A DNA stretch of 64,000 nucleotides, from NCBI RefSeq assembly GCF_019970045.1, contig NZ_JAHXYI010000003.1, forward strand, positions 186,001 to 250,000. Direction: 5' to 3'. Below the pieces are notes generated by a model. It worked only from the letters and a program-made list of their open reading frames with translations, had not been told where the DNA came from and made no database searches. The first letter of the stretch is position 1. Each line of letters starts with the position of its first letter. The DNA is from Chryseobacterium sp. GVT01B. GTDB taxonomy: Bacteria > Bacteroidota > Bacteroidia > Flavobacteriales > Weeksellaceae. The position numbers and the translations under genes were made by a program. This document shows positions 50,021-59,841 of the stretch, in pieces.

Positions 50021-50524
50021 ATGGTAGGAATTATTATGGGCAGTCAGAGTGATCTGCCGATCATGGAACAGGCTGCAAGTTTTCTTAAAAGCCTTGATAT
50101 CCCTTACGAATTAACTGTAGTTTCAGCACACAGAACACCGGAAAGAATGTTCGATTATGCCAAAACAGCTCAGGAAAGAGGTTTGAAAGTAATTGTTGCA
50201 GGAGCCGGAGGAGCAGCGCATCTCCCGGGAATGGTAGCAAGCTGTACTACACTTCCGGTAATCGGAGTTCCTATTTTGTCCAGTAATTCCATAGACGGAT
50301 GGGATTCAGTGTTGTCTATTCTTCAAATGCCTGGAGGAATTCCGGTGGCTACCGTAGCCTTGAACGGAGCTTTGAATGCAGGGATTTTAGCAGCAAAAAT
50401 TTTAGGAAGCGGTAATGAAGAAGTAGCAGTTAAGCTTCAGAAATATCAGGATTCTTTAAAAGATAAAGTACTGGGAACTGTGGATGATATCAAAGCCCAG
50501 CACCCTAACCATTTTGACAAATAG
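50021..50524 (+). CDS. purE: N5-carboxyaminoimidazole ribonucleotide mutase
   Basis: From ATG 50021 the protein is 167 residues. It has the class I PurE signature GIIMGSQSDLPIM near the N-terminus, SAHRTPERM with the catalytic His, and AGAGGAAHLPGMVASCTTLP. It rearranges N5-CAIR to CAIR after PurK. A -7 element TATCTTTG (49993-50000) lies about 20 nt upstream. A terminator follows. Confidence 0.97.
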   Translation: MVGIIMGSQSDLPIMEQAASFLKSLDIPYELTVVSAHRTPERMFDYAKTAQERGLKVIVAGAGGAAHLPGMVASCTTLPVIGVPILSSNSIDGWDSVLSILQMPGGIPVATVALNGALNAGILAAKILGSGNEEVAVKLQKYQDSLKDKVLGTVDDIKAQHPNHFDK

Positions 50525-50544
50525 TTTACTTTTAAACTCAAAAT

Positions 50545-50572
50545 AAAAGCCTCACTTTCCAGCGAGGCTTTT
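50545..50572. terminator. Terminator between purE and the BspA operon
   Basis: AAAAGCCTC and GAGGCTTTT arms enclose a 10-nt loop, followed on the plus strand by TTTTT. It lies between convergent transcripts. Confidence 0.72.
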
Positions 50573-50576
50573 GTTT

Positions 50577-52136
50577 TTATTTCTTAATGAATTTTGAAGA
50601 GATTGTTTTTTCTTTCAGAATCAGCTGCAAAATATAATTTCCTTTCGGTAATGATCCTACATTAATCATATCCCTATTGGGATTTCCTTCCAGTACAAGT
50701 CTTCCACTTGCATCAAAAATTCTGTAATTTTTAATGTCACTTAATCCTTCGATATGGATATCATCTGCGGCAGGATTAGGATAAAGCAGAAATTCTTTTC
50801 TGAGCTTGACTTCTGATGAAGATAGTAAACAGTTTCCTACCGTATCACCGGACATAGTCCATCCTTTGCTGATGAGAATATTCCTTTTATCTGCTGCATT
50901 GGAAGCATAAGTCAAAGGTGTTACAATATCTAAATCAACATTATTGGCAGTGTCAGTATTATCTGCCCATCCTGCAAGTGTTTTACTGAAATTTTCACAA
51001 TCCATTCCTGTCTGCATCAAAGCCTGGGCTCCATTATTAACGCTGGCAAGATTCCAGCTTGCAAGGGAATGATTAAAGTTTGGCGTTTCCTTAAGAATCT
51101 GGTCTATTCTGGTAACCTTGGTCATATCCCAGTTTTCAAGAGAATGACTAAAGGCTGTGCAGCCATGAATAGCATGGGCCATATTGGTAATTTTAGACGT
51201 ATTCCAATTATTTAAAGACTGATTGAAACCAGAATCAAAATGGAACATAAAGCGAATGTCTTCAAGGCTTGAGGTATCCCAGTTATTCATGGGTTGATTA
51301 TAGTTTGGACAAAGAGCAAACATCCATTTCATATCAGTGACACTCGAAACGTCCCAGTTGTTTAATGTCTGGTTAAAAATCCCTCTTCCTGCAAACATAA
51401 AACTGAGATCAGTTGCTGACGACATATTCCAGCTATTAAAATAAGGAGGATTGAACTGATCGGGAATTGAAGTATTGATACTATCAAAGATAATAGAAAA
51501 CATAAATCTGAAATTCTTAATCTTAGAAGTATTCCAGTTTTGCATGGAGCTTGCGCCTGTAAAGGTTTTTGCACCATAAAACATATAAGAAGCATCTTCA
51601 ACATTACTAAGATCTGGAATGTCTGGAGCAGTAATCTGAACAAGTTTACATTGGCTGAAAGCACTGTTCATTGTTGTCCAGGCAATATTTCCCCATTGTT
51701 CTATTTCCAGTATTTTATCTGCATTTCCGTTGATCTGCCAGACCGGAAAAATCTGATCCGGAAGCTGAACCTCCTGTACATCTCCAAATTTTATGTGTTG
51801 AAAAACTCCATTCCCGTTACTCACTTTTACCCTATATTTTGCATCATTCTTTTCTGCGATTGATGTACCAAAATCAATAAGAACCTGTTTTGTAGAGGTT
51901 ATATTGGTAAGAGAGCCGTTGTGCTGGGGATAGTCTACCTCTTCCCAATAAATATCATAGTTTTCACCAATTCCGGGAAACCATATTTGCTGAGAACTTG
52001 CCTGGTAGGGAGCACTTACAGTGACAGGCTGTATTACCGTAGAAGCAGGCTTCCAGATAGTAGTAAACTCATTCTGGGCTTTTACTATACACAACAGGAA
52101 AATAAAAAATCCTGTCGAAAATTTTTTCAATACCAT
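50577..52136 (-). CDS. BspA-like (DUF285) surface protein with T9SS sorting domain, paralogue 4
   Basis: This 519-residue protein has a signal peptide (about 1-20), an N-terminal domain shared with its neighbours (FTTIWKPAST, IWFPGIG), then a run of DUF285/BspA repeats of about 24 residues. Repeat cores include FNQTLNNWDVSSVTDM and YNQPMNNWDTSSLEDI. It ends in a T9SS type A sorting domain from about 445 (YPNPAADDIHIEG ... SSKFIKK). BspA-type repeats mediate adhesion in oral Bacteroidetes. It is the last of four tandem paralogues on the minus strand and most like its direct upstream neighbour. Confidence 0.88.
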   Translation of the reverse strand: MVLKKFSTGFFIFLLCIVKAQNEFTTIWKPASTVIQPVTVSAPYQASSQQIWFPGIGENYDIYWEEVDYPQHNGSLTNITSTKQVLIDFGTSIAEKNDAKYRVKVSNGNGVFQHIKFGDVQEVQLPDQIFPVWQINGNADKILEIEQWGNIAWTTMNSAFSQCKLVQITAPDIPDLSNVEDASYMFYGAKTFTGASSMQNWNTSKIKNFRFMFSIIFDSINTSIPDQFNPPYFNSWNMSSATDLSFMFAGRGIFNQTLNNWDVSSVTDMKWMFALCPNYNQPMNNWDTSSLEDIRFMFHFDSGFNQSLNNWNTSKITNMAHAIHGCTAFSHSLENWDMTKVTRIDQILKETPNFNHSLASWNLASVNNGAQALMQTGMDCENFSKTLAGWADNTDTANNVDLDIVTPLTYASNAADKRNILISKGWTMSGDTVGNCLLSSSEVKLRKEFLLYPNPAADDIHIEGLSDIKNYRIFDASGRLVLEGNPNRDMINVGSLPKGNYILQLILKEKTISSKFIKK

Positions 52137-52151
52137 ATTGAGGTTTTATAG

Positions 52152-53711
52152 TTATTTCTTAATGAATTTTGAAGAAATAGTTTTTTCTTTCATGATGAGC
52201 TGTATCATATAATTTCCTTTTGGCAAAGAGCTTACATTGATCAAATCATTATTAGGATTTCCTTCTTTTACAAGCCTTCCACTTGCATCATAAATTTTAT
52301 ATCCTTTAATATCAGCTATTCCTTCAATATGAATATCATCCACTGCAGGATTAGGATAGAGCAGAGGTTTTTTATTCAGTTTTAAATCAGATGAAGATAA
52401 TAAACAGCTTCCTACAGTATCACCTATGAATGACCAGCCTTTATTGACAAGAATATCCCTTTTGTCTGAAGCATTTGAAGCATATTTTAATCCTGTTAAA
52501 GAACCTAACGAGACATTGTTTGCTGTATTGGGATTGTCTGCCCATCCCATCAATGTTTTGCTGTAATTTTCACAATTAAGGCCTGACAGGGTTAAAGTAC
52601 CATTACCATTGGTAAGAGAAACTAAGTTCCAGTTTCCTAATGACTGATTAAAACTTGATGCAATATTCAGGATCTGATCTATTCTGGTTACTTTAGTCAT
52701 ATCCCAATTTTCTAAAGACTGGTTAAAGGATGTACAGCCGTGAAAAACATGAGCCATATTGGTAACCTTAGACGTATTCCAGTTGAGCTGCTGATTGAAA
52801 ACCGGAATCATATGAAACATAAAATGCATATCCTCTAAGCTTGAAGTATCCCAGTTATCAAGACGTTGATTGAAGCTTAAACACTGCCCAAACATCCAGC
52901 TCATATCTGTCACCTTTGAAACGTCCCAGCTATTAAGAGTCTGGTTAAAAACAGTTCTGTTTCCAAACATATAGCTGAGGTTCGTAGCAGAAGACATATT
53001 CCAGCTGTCCAGATAAGGTGAGTTGAACTGTTCTATTACTGCAGAAGATGGATTCACATCAAATAAAAGAGAGAGCATAAAACTAAAATTCTTAATTTTC
53101 GAAGTATCCCAGTTTTGCATAGAGCTGGCCCCCATAAAACTAGTTGTACCATAAAACATAAAAGAAGCATCTTCAACATTATTAAGATTAGGAGTATCTG
53201 TTGCCGTAAGCTGCATAAGCCTGCACAGACTGAAGGCACTCTCCATGGTTGTCCACGAAATATTACCCCATTGTTCTATTTCCAGTATTTTATCTGAACT
53301 TCCATTAACCTGCCAGATAGGGATGACTTGTTCAGGAGCAGGAAATAGTTGGGGAGTTCCAAATTTTATTTGCCTGAAGATTCCATTACCATTCGTAACT
53401 TTTACCCTGTATTTGGCATCATTTTTTTCTGCGATGGATGTCCCGAAGTCTATAAGAACCTGTTTTGTGGAAGTTACGTCGAGTAGGGAACCATTGTGCT
53501 GCGGATAGCCTACTTCCTCCCAGTAAATGTCATAATTATCACCAATCCCGGGAAACCATATCTGCTGTGTGGTTGCCTGATAAGGAGCGTCTACATTCAC
53601 TGCCGGTAATACAGTAGATGCCGGCTTCCAGATGGTAATAAATTCATCCTGAGCTTTCGCCATGAAAATCAGTATCAGACAAAAGAGTGTTGAAATTTTT
53701 TTTAATAGCAT
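52152..53711 (-). CDS. BspA-like (DUF285) surface protein with T9SS sorting domain, paralogue 3
   Basis: At 519 residues it has the same length as the downstream paralogue and is clearly similar along its whole length (EFITIWKPASTVLP, IWFPGIGDNYDIYWEE). DUF285 repeats such as FNQTLNSWDVSKVTDM and FNQRLDNWDTSSLEDM fill the middle. The T9SS domain ends SSKFIKK. Differences concentrate in repeat loops, suggesting recent duplication followed by divergence. It is separated from both neighbours by 15 nt, so it is part of one operon. Confidence 0.88.
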   Translation of the reverse strand: MLLKKISTLFCLILIFMAKAQDEFITIWKPASTVLPAVNVDAPYQATTQQIWFPGIGDNYDIYWEEVGYPQHNGSLLDVTSTKQVLIDFGTSIAEKNDAKYRVKVTNGNGIFRQIKFGTPQLFPAPEQVIPIWQVNGSSDKILEIEQWGNISWTTMESAFSLCRLMQLTATDTPNLNNVEDASFMFYGTTSFMGASSMQNWDTSKIKNFSFMLSLLFDVNPSSAVIEQFNSPYLDSWNMSSATNLSYMFGNRTVFNQTLNSWDVSKVTDMSWMFGQCLSFNQRLDNWDTSSLEDMHFMFHMIPVFNQQLNWNTSKVTNMAHVFHGCTSFNQSLENWDMTKVTRIDQILNIASSFNQSLGNWNLVSLTNGNGTLTLSGLNCENYSKTLMGWADNPNTANNVSLGSLTGLKYASNASDKRDILVNKGWSFIGDTVGSCLLSSSDLKLNKKPLLYPNPAVDDIHIEGIADIKGYKIYDASGRLVKEGNPNNDLINVSSLPKGNYMIQLIMKEKTISSKFIKK

Positions 53712-53726
53712 GTTGAGAGTTTATGG

Positions 53727-55400
53727 TTATTTTTTAATGAATTTTAGATTCTGAATATTATCTTTTGAATAAAGCTGTAAAATATAATTCCCCGGAGTTA
53801 ACGCTTGAATGTTAATCTGTTCACTCACCAGATCTCCACTTAAAACAATTCTACCGTTCATATCAATAATTTTGAAATCTTTGACATTGGAATTTTTTAC
53901 ATAAATAATATGGGTAGCAGGATTCGGGTACAGGCTTAGTTCACCTTTCACTTTTACATCAGAAGTTTCAAGGAAAGATTGGCATTCTCCGTTGTATGTA
54001 TCTCCGCTGATCGTCCAGCCTTTGTTGTTGATCAGATAACTTCTGGCCGTTACTGCTGCATTGTGGGAATACGTAAGAGGAGAAACAGAAGATAGATTAA
54101 TATTATTTGGAGTTGAAGGATTTTGACTCCAGCCATACAAGGTGCTGTCATAATTCTGGCAGTTCAGTGCAGAATTTTTAAATATATTGGAAGCGTTCAG
54201 TAAAGAACTCAAATTCCAGTTTCCTAAATTTTGGTTGAAAAGAATAGCATTACTGAACATGTTATTCATGTTTTTTACTTGCGCTACATTCCATTTTGCT
54301 ATATTATGATTAAAACTTTTGGCACCGTTGAACATATCCTGCATCCATTCTACTTTTCTTGTATCCCAATTGGAAATATTGCTGTTAAAATTCTCAGCAT
54401 TATAAAACATACCACTCATAATGGTAACACTGCTTGTATCCCAAACAGATAAATCCTGGTTGAAGGCCTTCGCTCCATTAAACATGTGATTCATTTCTAT
54501 GATTTTTGAAGTATTCCAGTTTTTAAGTGGGTAATTGAATTTCGTAGCCCCGGAAAACATAAATTCTGCATCAAGATTGTTAGACATATCCCAATTTCCA
54601 ATAGGTCGGTTGAACTCAGCAGCTCCATTAAACATGGCTGTAGTAGAAGTTACTTTAGAAGTATCCCAGTTGTCTAATGGTTGATTGAAAAGTTTAGCTA
54701 CATTGAATGTGATGCCCATCATCGTCACATTGGAAGTATTCCAGTTTCCAACCGGCTGATTAAAAACAAAACATCCTGTAAATGTTCCAAGCAATGTATT
54801 TACATTAGACGTATTCCAGCTATTGATAGAAGGATTTCCCATCAAACCATAACATCCGGAAAACATATAAGACAAATCAGTTACCTCTTTCAGATCAGGA
54901 ACATCTGTTGCTGTAAAATCTAAAATTTTGCACGCCTGAAATGCTTGTTTCATAGAAGACCATTGAATGTTTCCCCATTGTTCTATCAATTGTATTTTAT
55001 GAACATCTCCTACAATTCCGTTATCATTGAACATATCCCAGTCTGCAAATCTTATCTGGTGAAAATTCCCGTTTCCGTTGCTTACTTTCAACCGGTAAGT
55101 AGCATCTGATGGGTTGGGATTGTGTGGAATTCCAAAATCAATCAGGAGCTGATAGGCAGAAGTTACATTCGTTAAAGTGGCATTGTGAGAGGGGTAGCCA
55201 ATTTCTTCCCAATAGATCTGATAATTCGTCCCTATTCCGGGAAACCAGATTTGATTATTGTTTGAGTTAACGGGAATTCCTATATAAGGATAGGGAGGTG
55301 GGGGAAGACTGGGTTTCCATACCGTGATAAATTCATTTTGTGCCTTTGCCATGAATATCAGCAAAAGAAAAATGAGTATTGGAATTTTTTTTAAAATCAT
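53727..55400 (-). CDS. BspA-like (DUF285) surface protein with T9SS sorting domain, paralogue 2
   Basis: This 557-residue protein is the longest of the four. After a signal peptide and the shared N-terminal domain, I count about nine DUF285 repeats. Repeat openings include FNQPVGNWNTSNVTMM, FNQPLDNWDTSKVTST and FNHNIAKWNVAQVKNM. A proline-rich insert follows the IWKP-like start (WKPSLPPPPYPYIG). The C-terminal T9SS domain starts near ELSLYPNPATHIIYV. Repeat-number variation among the paralogues implies unequal recombination. Confidence 0.88.
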   Translation of the reverse strand: MILKKIPILIFLLLIFMAKAQNEFITVWKPSLPPPPYPYIGIPVNSNNNQIWFPGIGTNYQIYWEEIGYPSHNATLTNVTSAYQLLIDFGIPHNPNPSDATYRLKVSNGNGNFHQIRFADWDMFNDNGIVGDVHKIQLIEQWGNIQWSSMKQAFQACKILDFTATDVPDLKEVTDLSYMFSGCYGLMGNPSINSWNTSNVNTLLGTFTGCFVFNQPVGNWNTSNVTMMGITFNVAKLFNQPLDNWDTSKVTSTTAMFNGAAEFNRPIGNWDMSNNLDAEFMFSGATKFNYPLKNWNTSKIIEMNHMFNGAKAFNQDLSVWDTSSVTIMSGMFYNAENFNSNISNWDTRKVEWMQDMFNGAKSFNHNIAKWNVAQVKNMNNMFSNAILFNQNLGNWNLSSLLNASNIFKNSALNCQNYDSTLYGWSQNPSTPNNINLSSVSPLTYSHNAAVTARSYLINNKGWTISGDTYNGECQSFLETSDVKVKGELSLYPNPATHIIYVKNSNVKDFKIIDMNGRIVLSGDLVSEQINIQALTPGNYILQLYSKDNIQNLKFIKK

Positions 55401-55427
55401 GTTTATGGTTATTAGTTTTGTTGAGGT

Positions 55428-56750
55428 TTATTTTTTCATGAATGGAAATGAAATTGTTGAACTCTTTGTCATAATCTGTAAGATATAATTCCCTGGAGTT
55501 AAGAGATTGACAGGAATTTTATTGTTGTTCAGGTTCTCTTTGACAATCGTTCTTCCACTCATATCGGTGATGATAAAACTTACATTATGTGGGATATTTT
55601 TCAGGTAAATTATATCCGTTGCCGGATTGGGATAAATGGCGACTTTGTTGTTTATATCCTTTTCAGAAGTTGAAAGTGTCTGATTGCACAGTCCGTTATA
55701 AGAATCGCCCGATATAGTCCAGCCTTTATTATTAATTAAATAATTTCTTGCAGCTACAGCATCAGCATGAGAGTAGACTAATGGAGAAGCACTTGATAGG
55801 TTGATATTAGCTGGCGTTGATGAACTCTGGCTCCATCCATAAAGGGTCTTGTCGTAATTCAGGCAGTTCATCGCAGAATTGAGAAACATGCTGGTAGCTG
55901 TTGTTAACGAACTAAGATTCCATCTTCCGATATTTTGATTAAAGGCGGTGCCTCGGAACATTTCGTTCATATTGGTGACATTGGCCGTATTCCAGTTTTG
56001 AAGATCCTGGTTGAAATTTTCTGAATCATGAAACATATGCTCCATGGTGGTAACCTTAGCTGTGTTCCATTTACCCAAAGATTGGTTGAATCCTGTAAAA
56101 TCAAACATATAAGACATATCTGTAACATTCGAGGTATCCCAGTTCCCCAGTGGCTGGTTGAACAGATAATCATCACCAAACATATAATACATATCTGTAA
56201 TGGTAGAGGTATTCCAAGTATTGAAAGAAGAGTTGCCAACTAATGAAGTACATAAATAAAACATCTGGCGCATACTGGTTACCATGCTGAGATCTGGTGC
56301 ATCAGTGGCCGTTACATCCATGTAATCGCAGTATACGAAAGCATTGTCAAAGCTTTTCCATTTTATATTTCCCCATTGGGCAATTTGGGTAATTTTTGAA
56401 CGGTCTGAAGCATTGTAAGTAGGAATTAATGTATTGTCAAAGAATCTCACCTGGTCAAAACTTCCGTTTCCATCACTGATTTTGATTCTGTAGCTGGCTT
56501 GAGCAGGAGATGGATTTAACGGTGTTCCTAAGTTGATGATGAATTCAGTTGTAGAAGTTACATTGTTTATCGTCCCGTTATGTTGCGGATATCCTACCTC
56601 TTCCCAGGATACCTTGAAATTGGTTCCCCGGCCGGGAAATTTAATGTTTTGTGCGTTCTGGGTTTTCCAGATGGTGATAAACTCATTCTGAGCTTTTGAG
56701 AATTGAAATAATAGAATTAATAGAGTAGATGGTAAAAGTTTTTTGTACAT
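55428..56750 (-). CDS. BspA-like (DUF285) surface protein with T9SS sorting domain, paralogue 1
   Basis: This 440-residue protein is the first gene of the tandem operon and the shortest. It has a signal peptide, a trimmed N-terminal domain (EFITIWKTQNAQNIKFPGRG), about five DUF285 repeats (FNQPLGNWDTSNVTDM, FNQDLQNWNTANVTNM), and a T9SS domain ending FPFMKK. Its Thr/Asn-rich repeats closely match those of paralogue 2. The operon promoter is not obvious in the AT-rich upstream gap. Confidence 0.87.
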   Translation of the reverse strand: MYKKLLPSTLLILLFQFSKAQNEFITIWKTQNAQNIKFPGRGTNFKVSWEEVGYPQHNGTINNVTSTTEFIINLGTPLNPSPAQASYRIKISDGNGSFDQVRFFDNTLIPTYNASDRSKITQIAQWGNIKWKSFDNAFVYCDYMDVTATDAPDLSMVTSMRQMFYLCTSLVGNSSFNTWNTSTITDMYYMFGDDYLFNQPLGNWDTSNVTDMSYMFDFTGFNQSLGKWNTAKVTTMEHMFHDSENFNQDLQNWNTANVTNMNEMFRGTAFNQNIGRWNLSSLTTATSMFLNSAMNCLNYDKTLYGWSQSSSTPANINLSSASPLVYSHADAVAARNYLINNKGWTISGDSYNGLCNQTLSTSEKDINNKVAIYPNPATDIIYLKNIPHNVSFIITDMSGRTIVKENLNNNKIPVNLLTPGNYILQIMTKSSTISFPFMKK

Positions 56751-56862
56751 GTCATTAGTTTGTGAAATAAGCGTAGCTAAAATAACAAAAAACTTAATAT
56801 ATTTTTAATGTAAATGTGAAATTTATAGTATTTTATGTGTTTTAATGAAATTTTACAAATAA

Positions 56863-56885
56863 AAAACTCTCCAAAATGAAGAGTT
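56863..56885 (-). terminator. Terminator after the YiaA-like gene
   Basis: AAACTCT and AGAGTTT arms flank an imperfect stem just downstream of the minus-strand gene ending at 56890. A similar hairpin, AAACTCTCCAA/TTGGAGAGTTT, recurs at 57430-57452. Confidence 0.6.
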
Positions 56886-56889
56886 TACT

Positions 56890-57282
56890 TTATTCCTGAA
56901 GCATATTGTCACGTGTATTTTTCTGGACTGCTATAGCTCCGAAGAGCGCGAGCAAAAAAGCAAAGGCATAAAACCCTTTTTCACTTGGAAGGATGGTGGC
57001 ATTCCAAAGTCCGATGGCCAATAATACAATAGATGATAATGTTGCAAACCAGCAGATCCCATAATAAATATCTGTTACCTGGATGTTCTCTAACCTGTCA
57101 CGCACTGCTTTCTGTAGAGAAACAACAGCAAATAAGCCATAAAGAAGAATGGTAAAATAATATCCTTTCTCATTCAGCAGCATTTCAGCTCTGGCAAGGC
57201 CGACGATGAAGCCAATCATTCCTGCTCCCAACGCTACCCATGATGCAGCAACGAATGCATTTGATACTCTTTGTTTTTTCAT
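56890..57282 (-). CDS. YiaA/YiaB two-helix-repeat inner membrane protein
   Basis: This 130-residue protein has two copies of a two-helix YiaAB module. FVAASWVALGAGMIGFIVGL with LLNEKGYYFTILLYGLFAVV forms the first, and ICWFATLSSIVLLAIGLWNA with LPSEKGFYAFAFLLALFGAI the second. Each carries the EKGxY/F turn typical of the family. Function unknown. Confidence 0.88.
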   Translation of the reverse strand: MKKQRVSNAFVAASWVALGAGMIGFIVGLARAEMLLNEKGYYFTILLYGLFAVVSLQKAVRDRLENIQVTDIYYGICWFATLSSIVLLAIGLWNATILPSEKGFYAFAFLLALFGAIAVQKNTRDNMLQE

Positions 57283-57429
57283 AGTTTAATGTTTATTTTA
57301 AGAGGGCTAAGATATTCATTTTTTATAAATAGAATCTTAATGGAGGGAAAATATGGGGAAAATACTGAACAGTGTCTTCAATGTTTTTTTTAATTTATCA
57401 ATTATGGTTTACAGGAATAAGCTCATAAA

Positions 57430-57452
57430 AAACTCTCCAATTTGGAGAGTTT
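57430..57452 (-). terminator. Terminator after the YD-like lipoprotein
   Basis: An 11-bp palindromic stem AAACTCTCCAA/TTGGAGAGTTT lies just downstream of the stop at 57458, with a T-run on the minus strand side. Confidence 0.68.
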
Positions 57453-57457
57453 ACATA

Positions 57458-58258
57458 TTATTGAGTTATATATTCGTAGTTGTATTGAGCGGAAAGGCTT
57501 CCATTAGCTTCTTTTGATACAACCTGCACTGGGAATCCGGCACTGTTGTATTGAATGGTGGAAGTTCTGCTTTGAATTTGTTCCCAGACCCCATTGTTTT
57601 TAGAGCTTATCTTTTCTGTAAGATAATTGTTTTTGCTTATCACATAAGCGCCACCCATCATAAGTTTGAGATATTTGTTGATATTCGTATAAGGGTTCAG
57701 TTTATCATCATAGGAATAAACGATTCTGGTACTGAAACTGAATCCTGTAGTCTCTGAAGTTTCTGATGAAATATTGTTTCCGTTATAAACATATGTATCT
57801 ACAATCGGATTGGAACAGTCCGGAGATTGGCAAAAGGAAGAAGAGATCACCTGTCCGCTGGTATTGTAGTTGAAGGTAATCGTTCTGTTATTGTTTGGGT
57901 TGGTGTAAATAGCCTTAACGTTTATCAGTTGATCTCCGTTATAGTTGAAAACTGAATAATAATCTATAGTACCATCCGGCTTATAATAAGTGGTTTTTGT
58001 AGGTTTTCCGTTATTGTATTCGAACTTGGATGATCCTGATGCGGACAACGTTTTGATAAGTTCACCTTGATTGTTGTATTCAAGTGTTTGTATACTGGTC
58101 TGTGGCTGAGCCGGGTTGTCGTAGTAAACTATAGTAACTTTACTTAATAATGTCTTTGGTTCAGAAGGCGTATTGGTTCCATCATTATCATCATTACTGC
58201 TGCAGCTGTTAAAGAATAGAGCAGAGCTCATGAGTCCCAGAAATAAGAAATTTTTCAT
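57458..58258 (-). CDS. Lipoprotein with YD-repeat-like beta strands
   Basis: This 266-residue protein has a lipobox FNSC (C19), an Asn/Asp-rich linker (SSNDDNDGTNTPSEP), and then repeated Y-N/Y-D beta motifs (LEYNNQGELIKTL, FNYNTSGQVISS, IQYNSAGFPVQVV). These resemble short Rhs/YD-type repeats found in flavobacterial lipoproteins. No toxin domain is present. A -7 element TATTTTTG (58283-58276, minus) lies 17 nt upstream. Confidence 0.75.
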   Translation of the reverse strand: MKNFLFLGLMSSALFFNSCSSNDDNDGTNTPSEPKTLLSKVTIVYYDNPAQPQTSIQTLEYNNQGELIKTLSASGSSKFEYNNGKPTKTTYYKPDGTIDYYSVFNYNGDQLINVKAIYTNPNNNRTITFNYNTSGQVISSSFCQSPDCSNPIVDTYVYNGNNISSETSETTGFSFSTRIVYSYDDKLNPYTNINKYLKLMMGGAYVISKNNYLTEKISSKNNGVWEQIQSRTSTIQYNSAGFPVQVVSKEANGSLSAQYNYEYITQ

Positions 58259-58305
58259 GTTATTTTTTTAGCTGACAAAAATAAGAAATGACTGATTGTA
58301 CTTTA

Positions 58306-58339
58306 TAAAAAAATCCCACTATCTTAGAAATAGTGGGAT
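58306..58339 (-). terminator. Terminator after ahcY
   Basis: On the minus strand ATCCCACTAT pairs with ATAGTGGGAT around a 7-nt loop, followed by a run of seven T. Confidence 0.82.
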
Positions 58340-58360
58340 CATATCATGTTTATTGTGATC

Positions 58361-59674
58361 TTAGTATCTGTAGTATTCAGGCTTGAATGGCCCTTTTACG
58401 TCAACTCCGATGTATTCAGCCTGCTCAGGAGAAAGCGTTTCAAGCTCTACGCTTAATTTCTTAAGGTGTAACGCAGCTACTTTCTCATCTAAGTGCTTAG
58501 GAAGCATATATACTTCATTACCATAAGCTGCAGAGTTGTTCCATAATTCGATTTGAGCCAAAGTCTGGTTAGAGAAAGAGTTAGACATTACGAAACTTGG
58601 GTGACCAGTAGCACATCCTAAGTTTACCAATCTACCTTCTGCAAGGATGATTACTTCTTTACCTTCAATAGTATAGATATCAACCTGAGGCTTCACTTCA
58701 GATTTAGTCTGACCGTAGTTTTTGTTCAACCAGGCCATATCGATTTCGTTATCGAAGTGACCGATGTTACAAACGATCGCTTTATCTTTCATTTTAAGGA
58801 AGTGCTCTCCTCTTACGATATTAAAGTTACCTGTTGTAGTGATGATGATATCAGCATTGTCTACCACAGTGTCTAATCTTTTTACTTCATAACCGTCCAT
58901 AGCAGCCTGAAGCGCACAGATTGGGTCAATTTCAGTAACAGTAACGATAGAACCAGCTCCTCTGAAAGAAGCAGCAGTACCCTTACCTACGTCTCCGTAT
59001 CCGCAAACTACAACTCTTTTTCCGGCTAACATTACGTCTGTAGCTCTTCTTACTGCATCTACAGCAGATTCTTTACATCCGTATTTGTTGTCGAATTTAG
59101 ATTTAGTAACTGAATCATTTACGTTGATAGCAGGCATTACTAAAGTTCCGTTCTTCATTCTTTCGTACAATCTGTGAACACCTGTAGTGGTTTCTTCAGA
59201 AAGTCCTTTAATGTCTTTTGTGAACTCAGGGTATTTATCAAAAACCATGTTTGTTAAATCTCCACCATCATCCAAGATCATGTTTAATGGCTTTCTGTCT
59301 TCACCAAAGAATAAAGTCTGCTCAATACACCAGTCAAACTCCTCTTCATTTAATCCTTTCCAGGCATATACCGGAATTCCTGCAGCAGCAATTGCAGCAG
59401 CAGCATGGTCCTGTGTAGAGAAAATATTACAAGATGACCAGGTAACTTCAGCTCCTAAAGCTACCAATGTCTCGATAAGCACAGCCGTTTGGATCGTCAT
59501 GTGAAGACATCCTGCGATTCTTGCTCCTTTAAGCGGCTGAGATGGTCCGTATTCTTCACGGATAGACATCAAACCAGGCATTTCTGCTTCTGCAAGGGTA
59601 ATTTCTTTTCTACCCCATTCTGCAAGGGAGATATCCTTAACTTTATAAGGAACGTATTGTGTTGTAGTACTCAT
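58361..59674 (-). CDS. ahcY: Adenosylhomocysteinase
   Basis: This 437-residue enzyme has the NAD-binding loop [14 protein letters not shown], the substrate segment [17 protein letters not shown] with the catalytic Lys and Asp, and the C-terminal FKPEYYRY that contributes to the neighbouring subunit. It reversibly hydrolyses S-adenosylhomocysteine to adenosine and homocysteine. A -7-like TAATTTTG (59722-59715) lies about 40 nt upstream. I see no SAH riboswitch in the 5' region. Confidence 0.98.
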   Translation of the reverse strand: MSTTTQYVPYKVKDISLAEWGRKEITLAEAEMPGLMSIREEYGPSQPLKGARIAGCLHMTIQTAVLIETLVALGAEVTWSSCNIFSTQDHAAAAIAAAGIPVYAWKGLNEEEFDWCIEQTLFFGEDRKPLNMILDDGGDLTNMVFDKYPEFTKDIKGLSEETTTGVHRLYERMKNGTLVMPAINVNDSVTKSKFDNKYGCKESAVDAVRRATDVMLAGKRVVVCGYGDVGKGTAASFRGAGSIVTVTEIDPICALQAAMDGYEVKRLDTVVDNADIIITTTGNFNIVRGEHFLKMKDKAIVCNIGHFDNEIDMAWLNKNYGQTKSEVKPQVDIYTIEGKEVIILAEGRLVNLGCATGHPSFVMSNSFSNQTLAQIELWNNSAAYGNEVYMLPKHLDEKVAALHLKKLSVELETLSPEQAEYIGVDVKGPFKPEYYRY

Positions 59675-59841
59675 ATGTAATGAATAGTTTTTAAATTCAA
59701 TTGATAACGAAAGGCAAAATTACGATTTATAATTAAGATATAAAAACGACACATTAAGTTCAGTTTTATGAGATTAAACATGAGTTAATGTTATTTAGTC
59801 TTAATATAAATAATTAATTTTAGCTGATAAAAATATATATT

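Noticed and set aside
59675..59841. SAH or SAM riboswitch upstream of ahcY
   Set aside because: Short AT-rich leader with only a -7-like box; none of the conserved riboswitch stems is visible.
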